9,757 bases of DNA. It comes from a bacterium TMED198. GTDB lineage: Bacteria > Fidelibacterota > Marinisomatia > SCGC-AAA003-L08 > D37C17. Location of the stretch: NCBI GenBank assembly GCA_002170735.1, contig NHIV01000007.1, positions 1 to 9,757 of the forward strand, written 5' to 3'. How positions within the stretch are numbered: position 1 is the stretch's first letter; each line of letters begins with the position of its first letter. Shown here one piece after another: positions 7,154 through 9,757 of this stretch. The position numbers were made by a program, and so were the translations under genes. The notes beneath the pieces were generated by a model, which was not told the origin of the DNA, did not search any database, and saw only the letters and a list, made by a program, of their open reading frames with translations.

Positions 7154-9757
7154 CTACTTTATATACATAATCTTTTGCTTAAATACCTCCTGATTAACTC
7201 GCATCATTACAAAGTAGACTCCACTTGATAGATCTACAGGTTCCCATTTAATCGAATGAACTCCAGGGAGCATATTCTCTGATTTTACAACTTCTACCAA
7301 CTGACCCTTAATGTTATAAACCTGCAAATTAACCTTTGAGTACTCTGGAACAGCTATACTTATAGTTGTTTGAGGGTTAAATGGATTTGGATAGGCACCT
7401 AAAAGGGCAAACTCATCAGGCAAACCATCTAATCCTATAACATTTGACTCAGATATAAACAACACCTCAGATCTTTCACTCTCATTCTCATGAATATCTA
7501 CTGATGAAACGCTGTAACCTCTAGGATCATCATTTTCAACATCCTCAAAGAAAGTATTAAAGGTAGAGGCATAGAACTCATCGTCCTTGTATAGATTGTA
7601 ATGACTTATATCGTTGTCCATTACAGCGTTCCAAGTTACCTCTGTAACATCAAAGTCAGAATCGTACCAACCAAAAACAGAGTTTGGAATACTTGGAGCA
7701 ATATTATCAACTGAGTATCCAAATATAGAGGCATCACTTTCAAAGTTACCCTCATCCATTGCAGCAATTACTCTATACTCATTTACAGCTGTATCAACGG
7801 ACGTTGAGTCAGAAAAAGTTCTCACTTCGATTTGATACTCAGAAGCACCATATGCAAAAATAGATTGAACTGAGGTCCAAACACCGCTGTCTTTACGCTG
7901 GACAAGATAGCCCTCTGCCCCATCAAACAAGTCTGTTGAAGAAGAGTCTTGATCTCCTGAGTAGATTGTATCCGTATCAAGAATTGATCTTGTAAATGAA
8001 AGGTAAACGTAGCCACCTTGATCCTTTGGAATGTCAGACATGGACAGGTTGTATGCGCCGAACTTATACTGAACTTCGTTCACTATACCGTTTTCATCGT
8101 CATCACATTGATCCCATCCGTTTCCACCGCATACACCGTTGGGGAAGTTATCGTTAACACATATATCGTAAACAGCGTCTCCGCCCCATACTCCTGCACA
8201 ATCCTGGATACAGTTATTTAATTCATCCTCATCGCAGATTCCACATTCATCAAACAAACCACTTCCTCCACATACACCGCACTCATCAAGACCGTTATCA
8301 CCCTGGAAGCCGATCCAACCTTCAGTATTAGAACAAACTCCAAAGCAGTCAGTTGTAGCTTCTCCATTTGGATCACCAGCGCAGTCTGCACAAGATTGAT
8401 TCCATAAAACTGTATTTATAGATCCATTTTCTACACACTGACCGCAGTCATCAATCTCTGCCTCTCCACCAAAAACACCTGCACAATCTTGAAGCGAACA
8501 CGTGGTGTTATTGTTTAGAGGAATATCATCGCATACGCCACATGCATCTACAGCAGCGCTTCCACCACAATTTCCAGCGCAGTCTTCCTGTGCATTTCCA
8601 CCCCATGCTCCAGCGCAGTCTTGCTCACAGGTTGTATTGTCGTTATTTAGATCATCATCACAGTACCCGCAGTCATCAAACCTACCATCTCCTGCACATG
8701 TTCCACAGTCATCTACTACAGCATCTCCGCCGCACTCTCCTAGGCAATCCTCAACAGCTGACCCATTACAATCACCAGCGCAGTCTTGCTTAAGAAGTCC
8801 TCCGCATGTTCCGGCACAGTCTTCAACTGTAGACCCACCCCATACACCAGCGCAGTCTTCAGAGCATGTAGTGTTATCACCTCCACATACCCCACAATTA
8901 TCAAACTCTGTTCCTTGACAGTCGCAGAACCCTTCTGGAATATCATCGCAACCACATTCTCCTAGCGGGCCACCACCACCGCATACGCCACATTCATCTA
9001 CAACCGTCAAACCACCACATACACCCAAACAATCAACCTCTACTATACAGTTTCCATCGCAATCAAAATTATCTGCAGGACCTGATCCTCCGCATTCACC
9101 GCACACATCTTCTACGGCTGTTCCGTCCCACTCTCCATTACAATCTTGAGAACAGGTAGAGTTGTTGTTGGACATATCATCATCACAAACCCCGCAGTCA
9201 TCTAGGGTCCAGCTTCCAAAGCATACACCGTTACAGTCAATATCGCTGTCAAAAACTTTCCCAGTGCTGCCCTCTGAACAGATACCACAGGTATCTATCT
9301 CAGCCGTTCCACCCCATACTCCTGCACAATCCTGACCACAGGTGGTGTCATCGTTTGATGAATCGCTATCACAGAAGCCACAGTTATCTATGTAGCCGTA
9401 AGCGCCTTCAATCGTACTGTTAATACATCCGCCGCACTCATCCACAACGTAGTCACCGTTGCAATTTCCACGACAATCCTCTACCGCAGATCCGTTGCAC
9501 TCTCCAGCGCAGTCCTCAACCGCAGATCCACCGCATTCACCTGCGCAATCAACCGTTAAATTTCCATTGGGAACTCCTGAACAGTCAGAGCACGAAGAGT
9601 TATCGTTTGAAGGATCACTATCGCACACTCCGCAGCCATCGATCTCTGCGTCTCCACCGCATTCACCGTGGCAGTCAAAGTCCGCATCTCCATTACAAAC
9701 ACCGGCGCAGTCTTCAACCGCAGTTCCTCCACAGGCTCCTAAGCAATCTGCAACAGC
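7154..9757 (-). CDS. Giant secreted Cys-rich repeat protein with T9SS sorting tail (5' end outside window)
   Basis: The minus-strand frame is open from the window edge to a TAG at 7154-7156, 867 residues. A GTG at 9626-9628 is an internal valine, not the start: 43 further codons of the same repeat lie upstream of it. Visible residues 1-557 are Cys-rich repeats of types DCAGxCGGSAVE and DxCGxCDDDxxNNNTTC-x-x-DCAGVWGG. The remaining ~310 residues contain no Cys. They include a beta-rich region, a fibronectin III-like domain (about 7445-7708, TWNAVMDNDISHYNLYKDD) and a C-terminal domain with YPNPFNPQTTI, VYNIKGQLV and SSGVYFVMM, which is the type IX secretion sorting domain. The protein should cross the outer membrane and be anchored or released there. 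Adhesion, a surface layer or metal/Ca2+ binding are possible roles; none is proven. CGVCGGDNTTC resembles the CGVCGGDxSTC motif of ADAMTS and Dictyostelium proteins. The N-terminal signal and any catalytic domain are outside the window. Confidence 0.88.
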   Translation of the reverse strand, partial: AVADCLGACGGTAVEDCAGVCNGDADFDCHGECGGDAEIDGCGVCDSDPSNDNSSCSDCSGVPNGNLTVDCAGECGGSAVEDCAGECNGSAVEDCRGNCNGDYVVDECGGCINSTIEGAYGYIDNCGFCDSDSSNDDTTCGQDCAGVWGGTAEIDTCGICSEGSTGKVFDSDIDCNGVCFGSWTLDDCGVCDDDMSNNNSTCSQDCNGEWDGTAVEDVCGECGGSGPADNFDCDGNCIVEVDCLGVCGGLTVVDECGVCGGGGPLGECGCDDIPEGFCDCQGTEFDNCGVCGGDNTTCSEDCAGVWGGSTVEDCAGTCGGLLKQDCAGDCNGSAVEDCLGECGGDAVVDDCGTCAGDGRFDDCGYCDDDLNNDNTTCEQDCAGAWGGNAQEDCAGNCGGSAAVDACGVCDDIPLNNNTTCSLQDCAGVFGGEAEIDDCGQCVENGSINTVLWNQSCADCAGDPNGEATTDCFGVCSNTEGWIGFQGDNGLDECGVCGGSGLFDECGICDEDELNNCIQDCAGVWGGDAVYDICVNDNFPNGVCGGNGWDQCDDDENGIVNEVQYKFGAYNLSMSDIPKDQGGYVYLSFTRSILDTDTIYSGDQDSSSTDLFDGAEGYLVQRKDSGVWTSVQSIFAYGASEYQIEVRTFSDSTSVDTAVNEYRVIAAMDEGNFESDASIFGYSVDNIAPSIPNSVFGWYDSDFDVTEVTWNAVMDNDISHYNLYKDDEFYASTFNTFFEDVENDDPRGYSVSSVDIHENESERSEVLFISESNVIGLDGLPDEFALLGAYPNPFNPQTTISIAVPEYSKVNLQVYNIKGQLVEVVKSENMLPGVHSIKWEPVDLSSGVYFVMMRVNQEVFKQKIMYIK
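7157..7408 (-). other. Type IX secretion C-terminal sorting domain (Por secretion tail)
   Basis: These last ~84 residues of the Cys-rich protein run from ALLGAYPNPFNPQTTI through a beta-rich core (VNLQVYNIKGQLVEV, PGVHSIKWEP, SSGVYFVMM) to QKIMYIK. This is the pattern of the T9SS type A sorting domain used in the FCB group. It implies that the genome encodes a T9SS translocon, which is not in this window. Confidence 0.9.
8105..9757 (-). repeat. Tandem degenerate Cys-rich coding repeats
   Basis: This in-frame repeat array continues past the right edge. The shortest unit is 12 residues (36 bases), D-C-A-G-x-C-G-G-S-A-V-E. About eight longer units, up to about 31 residues, insert an Asp/Asn-rich stretch. 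At DNA level the core CCAGCGCAGTC (encoding DCAG on the minus strand) occurs exactly at 8376, 8574, 8610, 8775, 8847 and 9504. A 26-base segment at 8181-8206 recurs with one mismatch at 9309-9334. Most copies differ at third codon positions, which points to old duplications kept by protein-level selection with some more recent copying. Confidence 0.85.

Noticed and set aside
8502..8918. Plus-strand open frame of 138 codons rich in Pro, Ser, His and Gln
   Set aside because: It is the antisense image of the DCAG repeats (its PAQSS repeats mirror DCAG codons) and has no start signal or family likeness.
9626..9628. GTG as the start of the Cys-rich gene
   Set aside because: The same frame and repeat pattern continue upstream to the window edge, and no signal peptide follows this codon.
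8105..9757. Regular ~36-base periodicity that could suggest a CRISPR array
   Set aside because: Units are degenerate, have no unique spacers of constant length, and keep one long reading frame with a conserved protein motif.

Overview
The window looks like a piece of a low-GC marine bacterium of the FCB group, most likely Candidatus Marinimicrobia (SAR406) or a close relative. This is an inference. It rests on AT-rich DNA, mostly weak ribosome binding sites, secreted enzymes that end in type I dockerin modules, a huge Cys-rich protein built from DCAG-type repeats, and a C-terminal YPNPFNP sorting tail of the type IX secretion (T9SS/Por) kind. No rRNA, tRNA, CRISPR array, insertion sequence or phage gene was seen. 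Every gap between genes is shorter than about 110 bases.

Left block (about 1-6039, all minus strand, read right to left): (i) a secreted protein of unrecognised catalytic type with a C-terminal dockerin; (ii) a small NYN/LabA-like putative ribonuclease 13 bases downstream; (iii) a secreted arylsulfotransferase-like beta-propeller protein, also ending in a dockerin; (iv) the translational GTPase TypA/BipA; (v) one base further on, a saccharopine dehydrogenase-like oxidoreductase whose 3' end lies at or just past the window edge. The spacing (13, 56, 52 and 1 bases) allows one long operon, but only the NYN and the TypA-oxidoreductase junctions are tight enough to argue for cotranscription.

Middle (about 6040-7093): a roughly 110-base AT-rich divergent promoter region, then a plus-strand PLP enzyme of the serine racemase / serine-threonine dehydratase group. 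It keeps the PLP lysine, the SSGNHG loop and the divalent-metal site of serine racemase.

Right block (7154-9757, minus strand, converging on the PLP gene): a very large secreted protein whose 5' end is outside the window. Its visible part has about 557 residues of Cys-rich repeats, then about 300 Cys-free residues with a fibronectin III-like domain and the T9SS tail. By hand count, the Cys-rich part holds 79 cysteines. All but the last three fall into 38 close pairs, with compensating changes when one Cys of a pair is replaced. This is the most unusual signal here.

Taken together, the window mixes housekeeping genes (TypA, oxidoreductase, PLP enzyme) with three exported proteins that carry two different kinds of C-terminal module. 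No complete defence, mobile or biosynthetic system is visible.
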